From contig BGZK01002093.1 of assembly GCA_005406025.1 (NCBI GenBank), positions 1 to 64,000 of the forward strand: a stretch of 64,000 nt of DNA. Direction: 5' to 3'. Position 1 is the stretch's first letter, and each line of letters begins with the position of its first letter. This document shows positions 1-12,933 of the stretch, piece by piece. The notes under the pieces are model-generated. The model was not told where the DNA came from, made no database searches, and was given only the letters and a program-made list of their open reading frames with translations. The translations under genes and the position numbers were made by a program. The DNA comes from Eumeta japonica (taxonomy: Eukaryota > Arthropoda > Insecta > Lepidoptera > Psychidae).

Positions 1-1165
1 TCAAACATCCGGCTCTATCATCAGATCTCAAAATCCAAAGAGCATTTCAAGGCAATTTCCACAAGCCCGAACACGCATACGTCGTTTTATTATACAAAAC
101 TAGTGTCTATCTTCTAGATCTATTATAAGACCCTTAAGTCACTCATGCTTTTAGTGTATTTCGATACAGTTCCCACAAACTCAAAAGCGATTAAGATTTA
201 TTGTTCCATTATAGAGTTCCAGTGTTGACAGTCCGGCTACATCATTATCCCTAAAATCGCTCATAGTCAAAGTGTATAAAAATAAAATCAATAAAAATAT
301 AAGTTATATTATTCGAGATAACATGTATTTTTATTTATACATGCATATGGTTTAATATTACACAATGCGGGCGAAGTCGAGGACAAATATTAAAATAGAT
401 TTCATAAACTCCATGAAAACATACTTATGCGCATGAACATGCGGCACGCACACGCCATCATAATATCAAATTGTCAAAAAATGTTTAAAAGGTACAAACA
501 TGAAATTAATAAATATAATAAGTTTAATTGACCTAAGGTTTTCTCAGTTTGTGAGACATTAAGAATACAGATTAAAATTATGGCCTAACCTTAATAATCA
601 GTGGATTCCAATCGATTTATGATAATCTACTTGTTTCGTATATAATAACAAAATCCAGTATCCATTAACGTAACCTCAAAGAAAAACTATCAAAATTTTT
701 TTTTCTTAATAAATTATAGCCACTAAGACATGGCTGGTGGTGATGACGACTTGACCACAGTGATGTGTCGTCGTAAAAGGCTTTAAAGTACAAGTTCTGT
801 TTTATAAGTTGATGTACGTGTTTAAGGATTTTATTTATAATTCGAAAAAGCCCTACGTATACAGTTTCAGGTTGGTTCTATTGGTCAACGTTTGAAAGAT
901 CACCCTATTTGTAAATTGCCTTAACGCTAAGGGAACCACAAACATACCGACGGTCTTTGAGCAATACACTTATCTTATTAATGGAAGGCATTGTAACTGT
1001 AATTTACTGTAATTTATTAGTCTATCAATTTAATTCCGTTAAGTTTATTTATCGAGCTGCTGATGTCTCACTTATTTGTAATCTTACCTTGTAGTCAGCA
1101 GCCTTACTTTTAGTGTATACTTCAGCATAACATTTAGTAGTTAAAATACGCGGAGTAAAACAGCA
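1..1165. other. upstream intergenic DNA of receptor 1
   Basis: AT-rich sequence with no open frame I can tie to a protein and no recognisable repeat. The last 25 bases before the receptor 1 ATG (an AATACG-like stretch followed by a purine-rich run) resemble the stretch before the receptor 3 ATG. Some of the proximal 5' region is therefore probably shared promoter or 5' UTR from the ancestral duplication unit. Confidence 0.5.
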
Positions 1166-3332
1166 ATGTTACAAAACAACGAGCTCCTTTTGAATAACGC
1201 TTTAAATGAAGACTTTCAACAAATGCTGAGGCCGTACTACTGGACACAGAGACTGCTGTGCGCCTCAAAGTGCAGCATCAAGGATAACTTTGTGCTCCCG
1301 AACTCGAGGGTGTATCGCACAGTCGTTGTGTTCATGCTTTGCTTTATCACTTACGCTTATTGTCACTTGAGTTTAACTACATCCTGTACATTAGGAAATC
1401 TATGTCCTTTGATATCTTATATGCATAATCTTATTGGACATTTTGTTACAACTGCATGTGTAATTTTTCAAACTGAATCAGCTGTTAAATTGTTGATTCA
1501 AATGCAAAGAATAGACAGGAAACTAAGTGCTTTTGGTGTTACAAACCTTTTAAATTTTTTTTGGAAAAGCTGGTGTTTTATTATTTTCACACTGCTACTA
1601 CAAGGTTTAGTGACATTTATCGGATACTTGAACACAAATTCGTTGATACGATATGCAATATCGTTTTTGATCATAATTTTTGATTTATATATGTGCTATG
1701 CAACTTTTATCGTTGAATTCTTTTCTTCGAGATTGAAGAGCTTTTCAAATTTCTTCTTCGTTCATAATAGACGTCGTCTGCGTTTATCCAACGAGAATGA
1801 TGACATCTGCAAGGAAATATTAAAAGCTTTCTCTCTGTCGAGCGATTTAATGCAGTATCAGGTGATTTATTTTTGTAGCATACATAACATATCTTTAGTT
1901 TTACAATATTATATTATACACTGTTTTAATTAGCAACGTTTCAGGTCCTCAGCTACATAGTGTGCATCTTAACAGACAACCTTATCTCAGTGCAAACAGT
2001 GATAGAATGGACGAAGAATTTGAAGGTAGTTATTATAAAATTTATGGTTTTATGCACGATACAGTTTGAATGATAATATTACATTGACATTTGTGCACGT
2101 AAAATGCAATTATAATAAAGAATTTCTTATCGCAATTCTTACCGAGATCAGAGACGGAAACGGAACCGAAATCGGGATAGGAATTACGGTTGGCAGGGTG
2201 CTCGGTCAATATAACATGGAGGGATTCATTTTAGATCCACGCAGGCACAGCCGCGAGCGATAATTAGCATATTTTATGTTTTAAGATCTGTCTTTACATT
2301 GGTTTTCAGACTTCTGAAGTTTTCAAAATATATCACATCTGTACGTTTTGAAGTTTATAAGAATGACAAAAATTTTTCGCTCATGGTCTTGTTTTCCGCG
2401 GCCTGTGAGGTTCTACCGCCGTGTCGGCGACATAAGAACGACTGCGCCGTGGCTTTGAATGAACATCCTGAACAGGGTAAGACGATTTTGTTACCCGTAC
2501 GCTACTGCGGTAAGATTAGAATTATTTATATGCCGACAATGTTTTGAGTATTAAACTCAACGTTTTATTTAAAATACATTATCGAATAGATATTTAAAGT
2601 ATCACAATTAAACAAAAAAACACTCATAATGAAAGTCTAAGTTGTTGCTCCGATCCTGATAACTTTAATCAAAATTCCGACTAACCATTTAGCAGTCTAA
2701 TGTTACAGGCATTCATTCGATTTTAAAATAATTTGTTGGAAATGGTAATTCTACAAACCGCCACAGTAATACGTGGCCGAGTCGACTCGATAAATTGACA
2801 GTACTCCCTTGTTCAATATCAGTTTATACGCAAATTCATTAAGAGTGAAGGGCTTGCAAACATTTCGACTTTATATACGTTGTCGGATACATTATTTTGG
2901 AGGAGCTTTGTTTAACAATTTAAAATACACTTTTCCTACATGTTTATTCAAAATTATGTTTGGTTTATACTCGAAAACGTCCGGCGCAAAGGCATTTCTG
3001 CCTTATCTGTAAGATCCAATATATTGCGTGAAAATAGCCTGAAATAATATAATGCACGGCATATTCGCTGCCCGAGTCTACCTTTTAATAGGAAGAGTTT
3101 AATTTATTTTCTTTCCATTATCCATAACAAGAGAGAATAATTATTACTATGCGTACATTTTAATGCAGGTGTTTTTCGAAAGACAATCAAAAACTTACTA
3201 CGTCTATGCAACGTCAGATTCTCCAAGATGCGCGTGTGCGGCCTGTTCACCGTGGACGCCATTCTGCCTCTGCGGCTGCTGGGCCTGATGGCCACGTATT
3301 GCATTGTTCTGCTGCAGTTCGCTTTTTTGTAA
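1166..3332 (+). pseudogene. gustatory receptor 1, four exons, one frameshift in exon 3
   Basis: Insect gustatory receptor, predicted to be a seven-transmembrane ligand-gated channel of taste neurons. Exons are 1166-1861 (232 codons, opening MLQNNELLLNNALNEDF), 1945-2025 (VLSYIVCILTDNLISV...EWTKNLK), 2310-2476 and 3169-3332 (MRVCGLFTVDAILPLRLL, then TYCIVLLQFAFL and TAA). All junctions are GT-AG with phases 0, 0 and 1, as in the intact paralogues. Exon 1 is 11 codons shorter than in the complete copies, lacking part of the loop before the KEILKAF segment. Exon 3 starts in phase 0 as TSEVFKIYHICTF and then meets stops. The rest of the exon (FSAACEVLPPC, NDCAVALNEHPEQ) is open in another frame. 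Measured to the conserved Cys codon, the exon is 2 nt shorter than receptor 3. No upstream AG restores the frame. It is either a very young pseudogene or a sequence error. Confidence 0.75.
2135..2265 (+). repeat. purine-rich GGGAT/CGGAA-type repeat with GCCGCG tail, in intron 2 of receptor 1
   Basis: Imperfect iterations of ACCGAGATC, GACGGAAACGGAACC and ATCGGGATAGGAAT run into a CACGCAGGCACAGCCGCGAGCG tail-like stretch ahead of ATAATTAG. Similar purine-rich stretches occur at about 21766-22090, 53095-53300 and 61840-62060. Two of them end in a similar GC-rich tail. I infer copies of one dispersed repeat family, probably a short non-autonomous element. Confidence 0.5.
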
Positions 3333-5689
3333 ATTATCCAAAGGAACTTATCAAATACATCAACATAAGTAGCGACGAAAGTATTTGCATCAAATATTCC
3401 CGGTTAGACCATATGTTTGTAATTATTTCTCGGTTTGTGAACATTTATAAATTAACACTAGTGTGATTAGCGAGAAATCTAGTACTAAATTCAAAATAGT
3501 TGTAGTTTGAAATTATAAGTGCATTTATTTACATTATGCATAATACAAAGGTGTTGGGCACATCGTATCACGTATTCTGCGTGATAGATAATTCTATTAC
3601 CTGAAATTCTTTTATCATATAAAATATCATTTTGACATTGTAGTCATGTTGTCTATAACCTACGAATGTCTTTTAGTATCTATGACGCTGTAAAAATAAC
3701 AGCGTTGATTCTTTAAATTCATGTCCTGAACAAAGTGATTAAGTCAAACGTGTTCTACATACACTCCTCGAATAATATTATTTTATTTCAAAGATTACGT
3801 AGTTTTTATGTTGATGATTTGTAACTCTGTTGTTATTATTGAATAAATAACAAATGTGGCATCTGGAATTCGTATTATTTAAGTATTTATATAATGAATA
3901 TATCTAACTTGTTTTTTTAAATTTCTATTATTTTGTTTTACTAAGTAACAATAATTGTGGTATTACAAGAATGAGATAAAAGGTCTATTTTGATAGCTCT
4001 CTATCTTCAAGAATGAAATTGATTTTTGTGTTCTGTGAAGCAAACGTTCCCTCTCTTAAATAAAATTGTATAAACTTTCTGGTTCTAACTTAAATGCTCT
4101 ACTGTGTAATTACTATATACTGTGACAATGGACACTGACATTACTTGCCTAATTAGTGACGGAAGTCAGAGAACGGGGTGGGAAATCGGACTTTATTTGA
4201 AATAAATGAATAAAGTATTTACGGGCGGCAGGTATCATGTCACTTCAGTTATTTGTTTGAGATATTTCTTTGATTGGTCGATATTGCTTCTTCAAATATT
4301 ACTTCCTACTTAAATACAGGAATAATTTTATAGCGTTTTGGTAACGCTAATGTAAAAATAAGTAAATAAATTAAAAAAGAATTACAGTCCGCTAATACCA
4401 CCAGAGTTTCAAAATGTTAGTAGTAACCAACCACATCAATTTTACCGCCCGACATCGAAGCTGACAAATGTCACATTAACGGCAGCCTATGCGATTGTCC
4501 TCCATTTCTCTATTAGTCATAATTTGAATAGGCACATTTCGCCGACACAGTCAGTATAAATGGTTACTCTCATATGATATGATTTCATTTTGGATTGATG
4601 GTTAATAGAACGTTAAATAGCTTTATCGGTTTGTTTAGAATATAATATTGCTTAGAATAGTTTCTAGTACAGAGAAGCAGCGGTAATTTATAATTAATTT
4701 TAATATTACAAAAGTAAAATAATAATATTAAAAGGTCGAATTTCAGATGAGCCCAATGCTAGGAACGAGTAGTGGAAACAGCTTTATCCGTCTTTAAATT
4801 ATTCACATAACATTTGAAATAAAATAAAATTATGATTGTTACAAAAAGGATGACTAGAGATTGTTGCTAGGTTTTAAATTTGAATTGCTCAAACAGCTCG
4901 AGTCGTTACACATTTTGTATATGAGAAATTGAACGTCACTTTCGATCAGTTGCGATAAATAATACTAGTGTCTAATTTATAAGAACGAAGTCGGATAAAA
5001 GAGAATTTGTAAATAGCAATCCTTAAGTTAGCAAAACATTCATTGTGAAATTTGTGTATATTATTGTTTTATTAATGTTGTGTAGATTTCATGTTGCTAC
5101 GATAACAGAAATTATTAAAATATTACCTATGTGTTCTACAACTGATGTAATTATCAAATGAATACAAGTTTTATTTTCAGTGTTTCATTGCTTAATTAGT
5201 ATGCTTTTTTAGGCGATTATGTTTTGTGGTACTATTTATTTTAACAATATGTATAAATTACAGAAGTATATTATGAACAAATAAAATTAATCAAATTATT
5301 TTGTTTTCAAGGAATTTGATTTTTATACGACTATTTCATTTCTGCCTGGTTTCATCTATTTTTGGGCATTGTCTTTTGTATTCATTTAATTCTACCACAT
5401 AATTAATAATTTGGTGTGGTTTGGAGTGGTTTGCTGTGATGATTAAATTGGTGTTGTGCTAAACGGGTTCCAGTCTTTTTATTGTTAATATTCACGTCAT
5501 CTTTCCTTTAAAAGTGTGTTAAATAAAGATACATAAAATAGACATTGTTTCATTTTCCTCTGAATATTAAATGTAGGTAATAACACTTACCTACCAAACA
5601 ATCATCTTGATCATTTCACGTGACCTACATTTCTTAACTTACTGGGTGGTAATCTTTATTGAGCGCCATCATTTAAGGAGAGCTCGTCT
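3333..5689. other. intergenic, nothing recognised
   Basis: AT-rich DNA downstream of receptor 1. An AATAAA lies near 3842, about 510 nt after the receptor stop, and could serve as a distant polyadenylation signal. No coding frame or repeat was recognised. Confidence 0.4.
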
Positions 5690-6240
5690 TTTCGGGGTTG
5701 TCTATGTCCGACAATGTGGGACGCAAGTGCGGGACGAAGTTATTTAACCTCATGCTCGGACTTCCTTTCGCAAGGTATTCAGACCTTGTGGGTCATAGGG
5801 CCCGCGACTTAGTCTACCTTTTTGACGTCTTTCGGGCGCGCGCGCATGGGCTGGCTCACACAGTTTTGCATAGCCGCGCACCGGCGGGCATCCTTTGAGA
5901 TGATATTGTGGAAGTAGGAGGTGGGTGGCGACCATGCCCGTCGCGCTGCTCCGCCCTACGTCAGAAATTGACGAAATTCATGTGGCCAAATATCGAATTT
6001 CCGACAGCAGCTACCACAGCGATACGATGGCGACTCAACTGCCCTCACTTGGTCCATCAACTTCAGAATAAGGTGTTTCTGTTCTGGAGTTCGCAAAAGT
6101 TTATGGAAATTCAAGACTGAAGGTATCAATCGCGGGCGTAAGTGGAGTACCCTGTGTGTCAGCGGGCGCGCGCCATTGCGCATGCGTGCACCGGCAGATG
6201 GGAGACGGGCGCCGCCCAAGACAAAGTGGCAGTCATAAGA
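5690..6240. other. GC-rich island of unknown origin
   Basis: This block of about 550 bases is far richer in G+C than its surroundings and is CpG-dense (GCGCGCGCGC near 5836, several CCGGCG and GCGCGC runs). Short open frames occur on both strands, but none looks like a known protein. It could be a fragment of a mobile element or an unmethylated regulatory island. I cannot choose between these. Confidence 0.4.
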
Positions 6241-6469
6241 CTATGAAAAACTGAAATACACTAGATTTGCAGTGCTTTCATCCGTAAGTTGCCGAATTCT
6301 TTTCACTACATATGCTGCAGAAACAATCCTTTTCCCCAATCTCGTATATGAGAATTTGAACGAAATTTAGCGTAAAGTGAGACCAAGGAGTAAGGTCGTG
6401 TTCACACTATCTAGTATCTCGATCCTATTACATTTGCGTCGACTCGTTTAGCACTAGGCAAAGAAATTT

Positions 6470-7025
6470 TCACAAGTTTTTTTTCTCTCCTCATCTAGAA
6501 GAAACCACTCAACTTTTTCACAGATAGTACTGTTTACTGTATTATCAGAAAACAGTACATTCCCATAATCATCTTTCAGAAAACAAGGTAGATCATTAAT
6601 TTAAACTAGTAATATACAAATGATTCAAGAATTGAACCCTGTGGCACACATATTTACTGTAGATCCCCACGACCTTTCACCGTTAACATCAACTCTTTAA
6701 ATGCTATCTTTTAAATAAGACCCTACAAGTCCAGGAAATAACCCGTGAGATCATAATGATGTATCAATGTGCTATGATGAACATAGTCAAAACCGTTGGG
6801 TAAATCACAGAAGACACCGATTGCGTCCCGTGAATGTTTCCAGGCAACAAAAATCTGTTGAATAAGCTCAACACCGACTTTACTTGTTGAACGACCCTTT
6901 GTGAATCCAAATTTTTTAACGTTCATCAAGTTTTTATTATAAAAGTTCCGCAATAATTGATTTAAAATAAGGTTTGCAAAAATTTTACTGAGTGTCGGTA
7001 ACATTGATATCGGTCTTCAGTTAAA
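6470..7025 (-). mobile_element. non-LTR retrotransposon (LINE) reverse transcriptase relic
   Basis: Read on the minus strand, the segment starts with RPISMLPTLSKIFANLILNQ and continues with FGFTKGRSTSKVGVELIQQI, IGVFCDLPNGFDYVHH and, after frameshifts, VDVNGERSWGS and INDLPCF. These are the ordered blocks of a Jockey/CR1-like reverse transcriptase: PISLLP, GF..GRST, the D of motif A (here CDLPNGFD in place of DLSKAFD), the usually GVPQGS block (decayed) and the INDLP block. Stops and an altered catalytic region show that it is dead. No 5' endonuclease part was seen next to it. Confidence 0.8.
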
Positions 7026-9874
7026 AGTATGGAATGTCCATCAATCTATCCACGATATTTCTCAACACACTGACCACCAGCAAGAGCTTCTCGCTCTTGT
7101 ATTTGAATGGGTACGCTCGGTAGGCACAATATAGCGACTTGAGTACATAATCTGTCTCTCACGTTTGCTCTTCTCCTGCTTAGAAATCACTCCAAGAAAG
7201 TAGACCGCTCTCTGTGGTAGAGACATGCAGTGGTCAACTTGACCTCAGCAAAAAAATGGGTCTGCTCAACCAGTGGTCTCATAAAATAAGAACTTGAAGT
7301 AACTTCTGCAGTTGCATTTCGTCCAGTGAATGAAACGGTAGCCCACTCCTCTCTCCATCAGATCGATCCCCTACATTAGATATACTATTCTTGTTCAACA
7401 GGCCAGAAACGACCTGGGAACTCATCTGGAGTTGCAAGTGACCATGGGCGACGGTGATTATGAACTTACTAACAGCTCACCTGCTTTTTCATACATATTA
7501 AAAAAATAACTAAATGTGCGGTCCAGGGTCTCCTATAATAAACAAAATTCCTTACGCTTTTATTTAACTCCAAATACATTTTGATATGAAGATTTAAATT
7601 GTTTATGTTTACATGTTTTCCTGTATGTATGTAAGAAAAAAGTGTTATGCTTCCTCCGTGCGACTTTCTCTTTTTTTCTCGCCTTGTGGGTCTAATGTAT
7701 GTGTCATGTTTTTCATTTTCTGTCATTTTTCAGTGCAAATAATACAATGCAAGCAATCGAAAAGTTTAATTTAATATTAAAAAACATTTATTATTTAAAA
7801 CTAAGTACTTTTAATGAATACAAAATAGTCGCTAATAAATCTATACATATAAAAAAAAACTAAATAAAAAATGATATTAATATTGTATGTATTTTATGCG
7901 TATAAGTCTTACGCACAAATGAACATAGTAAAATATTTTTTATGTAATATACGTGAAACAGGTCGCCCGCGCAGCGAGCGGCTACCGTCAGTTTCTTCAG
8001 TGATTGTAAAAGTTTTCATTTGCTCGAGACAAATATTTCAAAACGGATGCTAGGAACAAACTTATGTTTATTTGATTGGTTTTCCAAATTATCTATTAAC
8101 GAATTTTGTATGCGCTCAGTATTACGCTACTTACTATTTGTATATTCGGTCTCGGGACTCGCTCTCGTGATCTATGCACCTTGTCAGGAACCCCGTTCGA
8201 CTTTTTTACACACATTACACCTTTTTTGTATTTCACCAACTTACATTCCATTCTGTTTTCACGTTTACATTGATATATAGAATCAAACGGTACTCACGTT
8301 CGCGGGAATGGGCGCGGAGGACAGATGCCTCACATGCCACCTGCACCTTACTCATTTCCTCGACACCTATGTTCACTACGTGTGTGTTATAAGGAAACAG
8401 AGAAAGACAGAGAAACATTGATAGTTGAATGGAGGGGCCATAGCGCTTTTTCGTTATGAGTCGATTTCAACCAACAATACCTCCTGTAAGCTGCTTTAAG
8501 GAACTTCGTCCCAATAATAATAATTTGATCGCTCGATTCACAATTCGTGCCGTTTGCTATACGTGTTAGAACAAAATGGGATCTTCCGTTAATGCCTTCT
8601 TTAAATCTCTTCCTCTAGAACCCAATAACTTTTTTCGGTTCTTCGGTTTCTTTTCACTTTGGTTCCGTAAAAAAAATTAACTTTTTCGTATAATCATTTT
8701 CAAGTTGTGGATGCTTTTTTATCGCAAAATTTATTATCTATTCCTTGGCAAAAAGAACTGTTTTTATCTTGTTAAAATACCCTCCACAAGCTACTAGTCA
8801 AAAGTAATCAACATATAAATAGCAGTAATTAATTAAAATCATTAAATTAGAAATATAAAAGTATGTAATTATAAAAAAATGATTTTCCACATAATTAAAT
8901 TAATTACGCATTATTGTTTTAAAAATATTTATCGATAATGTTATGTATCTGTCATTCTAATTCTTATATGTTATAGTAATGCATAAAATATTAAAATTTG
9001 TCTTAAGTATTTATATCCCTTACAATAAAAAAAAAATACTAAAAATTGCATATTGTATTAAATTTATTATCTTTGATTTTGACACGATAAATCAGGTATC
9101 AGTTTACTACGACCCACTGTGTTTCGAAGGCAACAAATGTAATAATATTATTCAAAAAATCGAAAAATGTCAATAACAGATTCTGTAGAGCGATATTGAA
9201 GATAAAATATTATCCTTGTATTTTTTTTATTTTCATATAAAGTCAGGCAAATATTCATCAGAATAACAGACACAGAAACCACGCGCGAACGTGTCAGCTC
9301 CTTGAGCCGAACCGAGGGCTTTGATACAATATTACTATCCTTATGCTTATACATTAGAACGTTGTTCCCTTGGCATGAAATGAAAAGTGCATATTTCACT
9401 TCGTTATTTTAATATGTAGAGTAAACAAATATGTGCAAAAATTCTTGCTCTCTACAAAGAATTACTCTTTAGGCTCGTTCAAAAAGTAACTGCTTCTCTC
9501 AATTCAAGTTTCAAAGATATTCAGATTTAAATATTTTAAATCGTTTTTTTTCAAACTGTTTTATATGGAATTGTCAATATTTGTAGTTCGTGCTAATATC
9601 TAGTCCTTCTATTTTTTGACTTTTAGTAAATGTCTTTATTTTTCACAAAGCACTTGAAAGTCACATTTTTCGGATCGAACAAATATTTTCAAAGATGTCC
9701 TTTCAAAAAAGTTAACAAATTTATTCTGCATTCCAAAAAGGTAAAAAAAAAAACCTATAGAGATTTAGTACAAATTCTATGAGAAAATTTCATTTGTTTA
9801 CATACAGTCGCACAGAATCGCGCGTAGAGCGCGCGACCGTCGGTAATAGATACGATACGTTAAATATAGTCGTA
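7026..9874. other. intergenic DNA with no gene
   Basis: At about 7385-7490 there is a CCATGGGCGACGGTGAT-containing segment that looks like the 3' tail of a lepidopteran non-LTR element. The remainder is AT-rich, with scattered open frames lacking any conserved motif. At 9470 the sequence GGCTCGTTCAAAAAGTAACT resembles a mariner-type terminal repeat, but no partner end was found. Confidence 0.4.
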
Positions 9875-9898
9875 TATATAGGGAACCTTCCCTATATA
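9875..9898. repeat. short perfect palindrome
   Basis: Arms TATATAGGGAA and TTCCCTATATA of 11 nt flank a 2-nt centre. It lies at the 3' boundary of the minus-strand LINE relic and may be part of it. Confidence 0.6.
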
Positions 9899-11520
9899 CT
9901 GTCTTGTGGAACCCCAATGAGTATGAATCGTTGATTGCTCTTCTTAGGACCAACCTTGTGCACTGCTTCGTTCCAAACGAGTGACTGGGAAAATCAGCTC
10001 ACGACCACACCGTACACCAGTATTTGCACGGACACCGTATCGAAGGCGTTTTGTTAAGATGCCCAGCGATATTTCCCACTAGAAGGGAAATTATATCTTT
10101 AGTGGACTTGTTCTTTCTGAAACTGAATTTCGTTTTTAATAATAAACAATATTTTTTAGAGAAAACCATTAATTGAGCATATAAAAAAACCTTCAAGTAA
10201 CTTTGATGGAGTACCTAATAGGGAGACATGTTTATAGTTATTGGGTCATCCTTCAAAGTTCCCATGTGAATGGGTGTAACTGTAGTAGTTTTCCAGTTCT
10301 TCGGAAACTTGCCTATTGAAAAATTCAGGTGAAATAAGAGAGTTGAAAGGATTTCGATTTTTATATTAATACGCTTAATAATTTGAATAGTCAGTCTGTG
10401 AAGACTAAGTGCGTTATTTGCGTTATTTGGCGAAATCGACACTCAATCGCGTCGGTGGCGTTCGGAGAAAGCGATTTTTTTTGCAGCCAGTCAATCTTCA
10501 GTTTCATTTAAGTTCTGTCGAATTTTACTTGCCAAAGTTTAACCAATCGAGGAAAAGCAACGGTTACTCTGATCCAGAACAACGGAATGCATTTCTCTGA
10601 GTTTAGTGAAAATTGCTTGGGTTTATCTTCAAGGGGCGAGTATTACTAATTATACTTATACATTTTCAAGGTTTCTTAGATTTTTTAATGTCGCTATTTA
10701 ATAATTTAGTATTGTGCTTATTTTTAGATTTCTAGAGAGACTAATGTAAAAATTCGATATCTGGTATAAGATCGCCTTTTATCAAAACATCTGGAAATGT
10801 ACAGGCATCAGCGTGGAGTTTGTTCTTGCATTTAGCATACCGAAGAAGGTCAAGGGTCATCTAAGGCTCAAGAGATAATTTTGAGTGACTTATTTTAATA
10901 GAATTAAAGTATTTCAAGAAAGTGTTTGCAATTATAGAATCAAATATACCTGCCACCTTTGTGAGGCAATCGCTTAACGAACATCACTCCAGTTTATCTG
11001 CGCTAATTCCTCAATTAATCCTTTGTAATCAATTTCATTTCAGTAAAAGATTCTTTTCGTGAGTTGAGTCCGAAAAAGTTGAATGGAAATCCAGATATCA
11101 AAAGCGTGTGATCAATAAATTTCATATAACAAACAGCGGATGTAGTTACAGTCTTGTTAGAGACAAAATATGATCCAGAGAAGAGTCTTTGCGTATTACT
11201 TTGGTGACCACTGTAACATAACCTAAGTAAGCCATGAAATAAGCATAGTCGGAATTTTAATTCCTGTCCACTTCACAAAAGTCAATGTTAAGGTCTCCAG
11301 CTATGATGAGAAGAGTTGTTTGTCAGACATTTTTTTAATTTTGTTTCGAGCAATAACAAAAATGGTAACAGATTGGTAAAAGAGGAAGACCTGTAGATAC
11401 CCAACAAAGAGATGATGTTCGGAACTTCAACAAACATACAATTTGCGTTATCAAGAGGGGGTTTTAAGAAAACCAGTGACCAAATCTTTTTGAAATACAC
11501 AAAAATATTTTCAATCATAT
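9880..11520 (-). mobile_element. second LINE relic, endonuclease plus reverse transcriptase
   Basis: On the minus strand, the block 11518-11288 reads NCMFVEVPNIISLLGIYRSS followed by FTNLLPFLLLLETKLKK, matching the APE-type endonuclease (FVEIP...LLGIYRSPSF). The block 10442-10215 reads LNFSIGKFPKNWKTTTVTPI, the amino end of a reverse transcriptase. The block 10196-9999 reads FSFRKNKSTKDIISLLVG and HLNKTPSIRCPCK, the GFR..KST region and motif A in decayed form. The order endonuclease then RT on one strand supports a single degenerate element about 1.6 kb long. The linking region 10443-11287 has no open frame. Confidence 0.7.
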
Positions 11521-12414
11521 AAATATATTTTGTTGAGTTACATGATATATAATTAGAAAGCGGAATAGTTGATAAGTTCTAAATCCAAAATTTGGAGAGG
11601 GAGTTATTAATTTTCAGAGTTAAATGTTGTCTGAATTCTTCTACTTACATACGTGTTCATTCGATATGGAGTTATATCATGTGTTTAAAACATCTCCATT
11701 GCAATGTTGAATCAGGTTACATACAGAGTACTATAGTGTCTGCAATATCAGACAGAAACGTTTCAGGCAAGCGTAGACTCAACGCCAAGCTCGACCAGGA
11801 AATAGACGTCTTTTGATGAAATGGTTCGTAACGTTTACATTCAATAGGTATGTCATTTTACATTTAGGATAAATGCAGGGTTTCTGAACGAACGGCATTT
11901 AAAGCCACATTTTTGTTCGTATTTCTTGTGGCATAAAATAACTTTCTGATTTCAGCTGTCAGCCTCTTGTACATGTAGGCTTTTTCATTTGCAACAATGG
12001 GGTTTTCATTATAAAATTGCCAGAATAGCCTGCATTCTCTTTACGTTGAAGCAAAAATATAAATAAATGTGACTCTGACCAAAGGCAAACATCTGCCTAA
12101 TGCAAACTCCATCGGCTAATTAGGTGTTCACATGGATAAAAGATTATCGGTGAACGAGCATGTGGGTTTCTCTCCAAAAAGGCTAAATGAACTGTCGACT
12201 ACTCAACCCCATTATTGGCTATTGCTCAAATGCAAACTTAAATATTCAATTACTAGTGGTGAAAGCATTCCTCACACCAATTCTAGTACGGGTACGTGCA
12301 ACTGTTCCCTAAATTCATGAGACCAACCAGCTTAAACTAGAAGCAATGCATCGAATGACGCTGAAACTAATTGACTAACTCTCACGCAGCCTGTCCACAT
12401 AAATATTATATGAA
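11521..12414. other. intergenic, nothing recognised
   Basis: Ordinary AT-rich DNA. Open frames of 60-75 codons are present but show no family motif. Confidence 0.35.
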
Positions 12415-12690
12415 ATGTTAGATGAAGATCCCATCTACCAACAGATCTTCGATCTACACAACGATTTGCTCAAACGAGAACTCAAACAGAAGGAAATTGT
12501 GAATATACTGGCGAACCGAACACACGACATGGCAAGCAAAACATCCTGATGCCATCTACTAGAGTCGGAAAGTCCATGATCTCTTCCGTAATAAGAAGAT
12601 AGCCCGTATCAAAGCGATCGCCCTAAGCAGCTGAAGGCAGGATGGATCTCTTGCGGTAACTGGAGGTCAAGCTGAACAAATTTTAATTTA
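12415..12690 (+). pseudogene. orphan coding relic of unknown family
   Basis: From an ATG at 12415 the frame reads MLDEDPIYQQIFDLHNDLLK, then RELKQKEIVNILANRTHDMAS, and stops. The downstream bases, in a different frame, give KVHDLFRNKKIARIKAIAL and KAGWISCGNW. The Lys/Glu/Leu-rich amphipathic composition differs from the random AT-rich frames around it and looks like real former coding sequence. I do not recognise the family. It could be a retrocopy fragment or part of a mobile-element protein. Confidence 0.35.
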
Positions 12691-12933
12691 CAACCAATAA
12701 TATATATAGTGTATGGAACAACAAAACATTCAAGTGCAGTGCGTTTAGCTTTCAAAAAAATCAAAGATAACCATTACGGCTAACGGCAGTAGTGCACTTT
12801 AGGTTAAGACTAATATAGTTTTAAGTTACCCACTATAATGGATCCAAAGTAATTAACACAAAAACAATGTTTGTACACTTTCATGGTTTTTAATGGCGGA
12901 GATGAAACCAGTTACTCGTCCTGTGCGACAGAG

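Noticed and set aside
5698..6219. Overlapping open frames on both strands in the GC-rich island
   Set aside because: High GC content lowers stop frequency; neither strand gives a recognisable protein or consistent motif.
9470..9500. Mariner-like terminal repeat (GGCTCGTTCAAAAAGTAACT)
   Set aside because: No matching inverted end or transposase fragment was found nearby.
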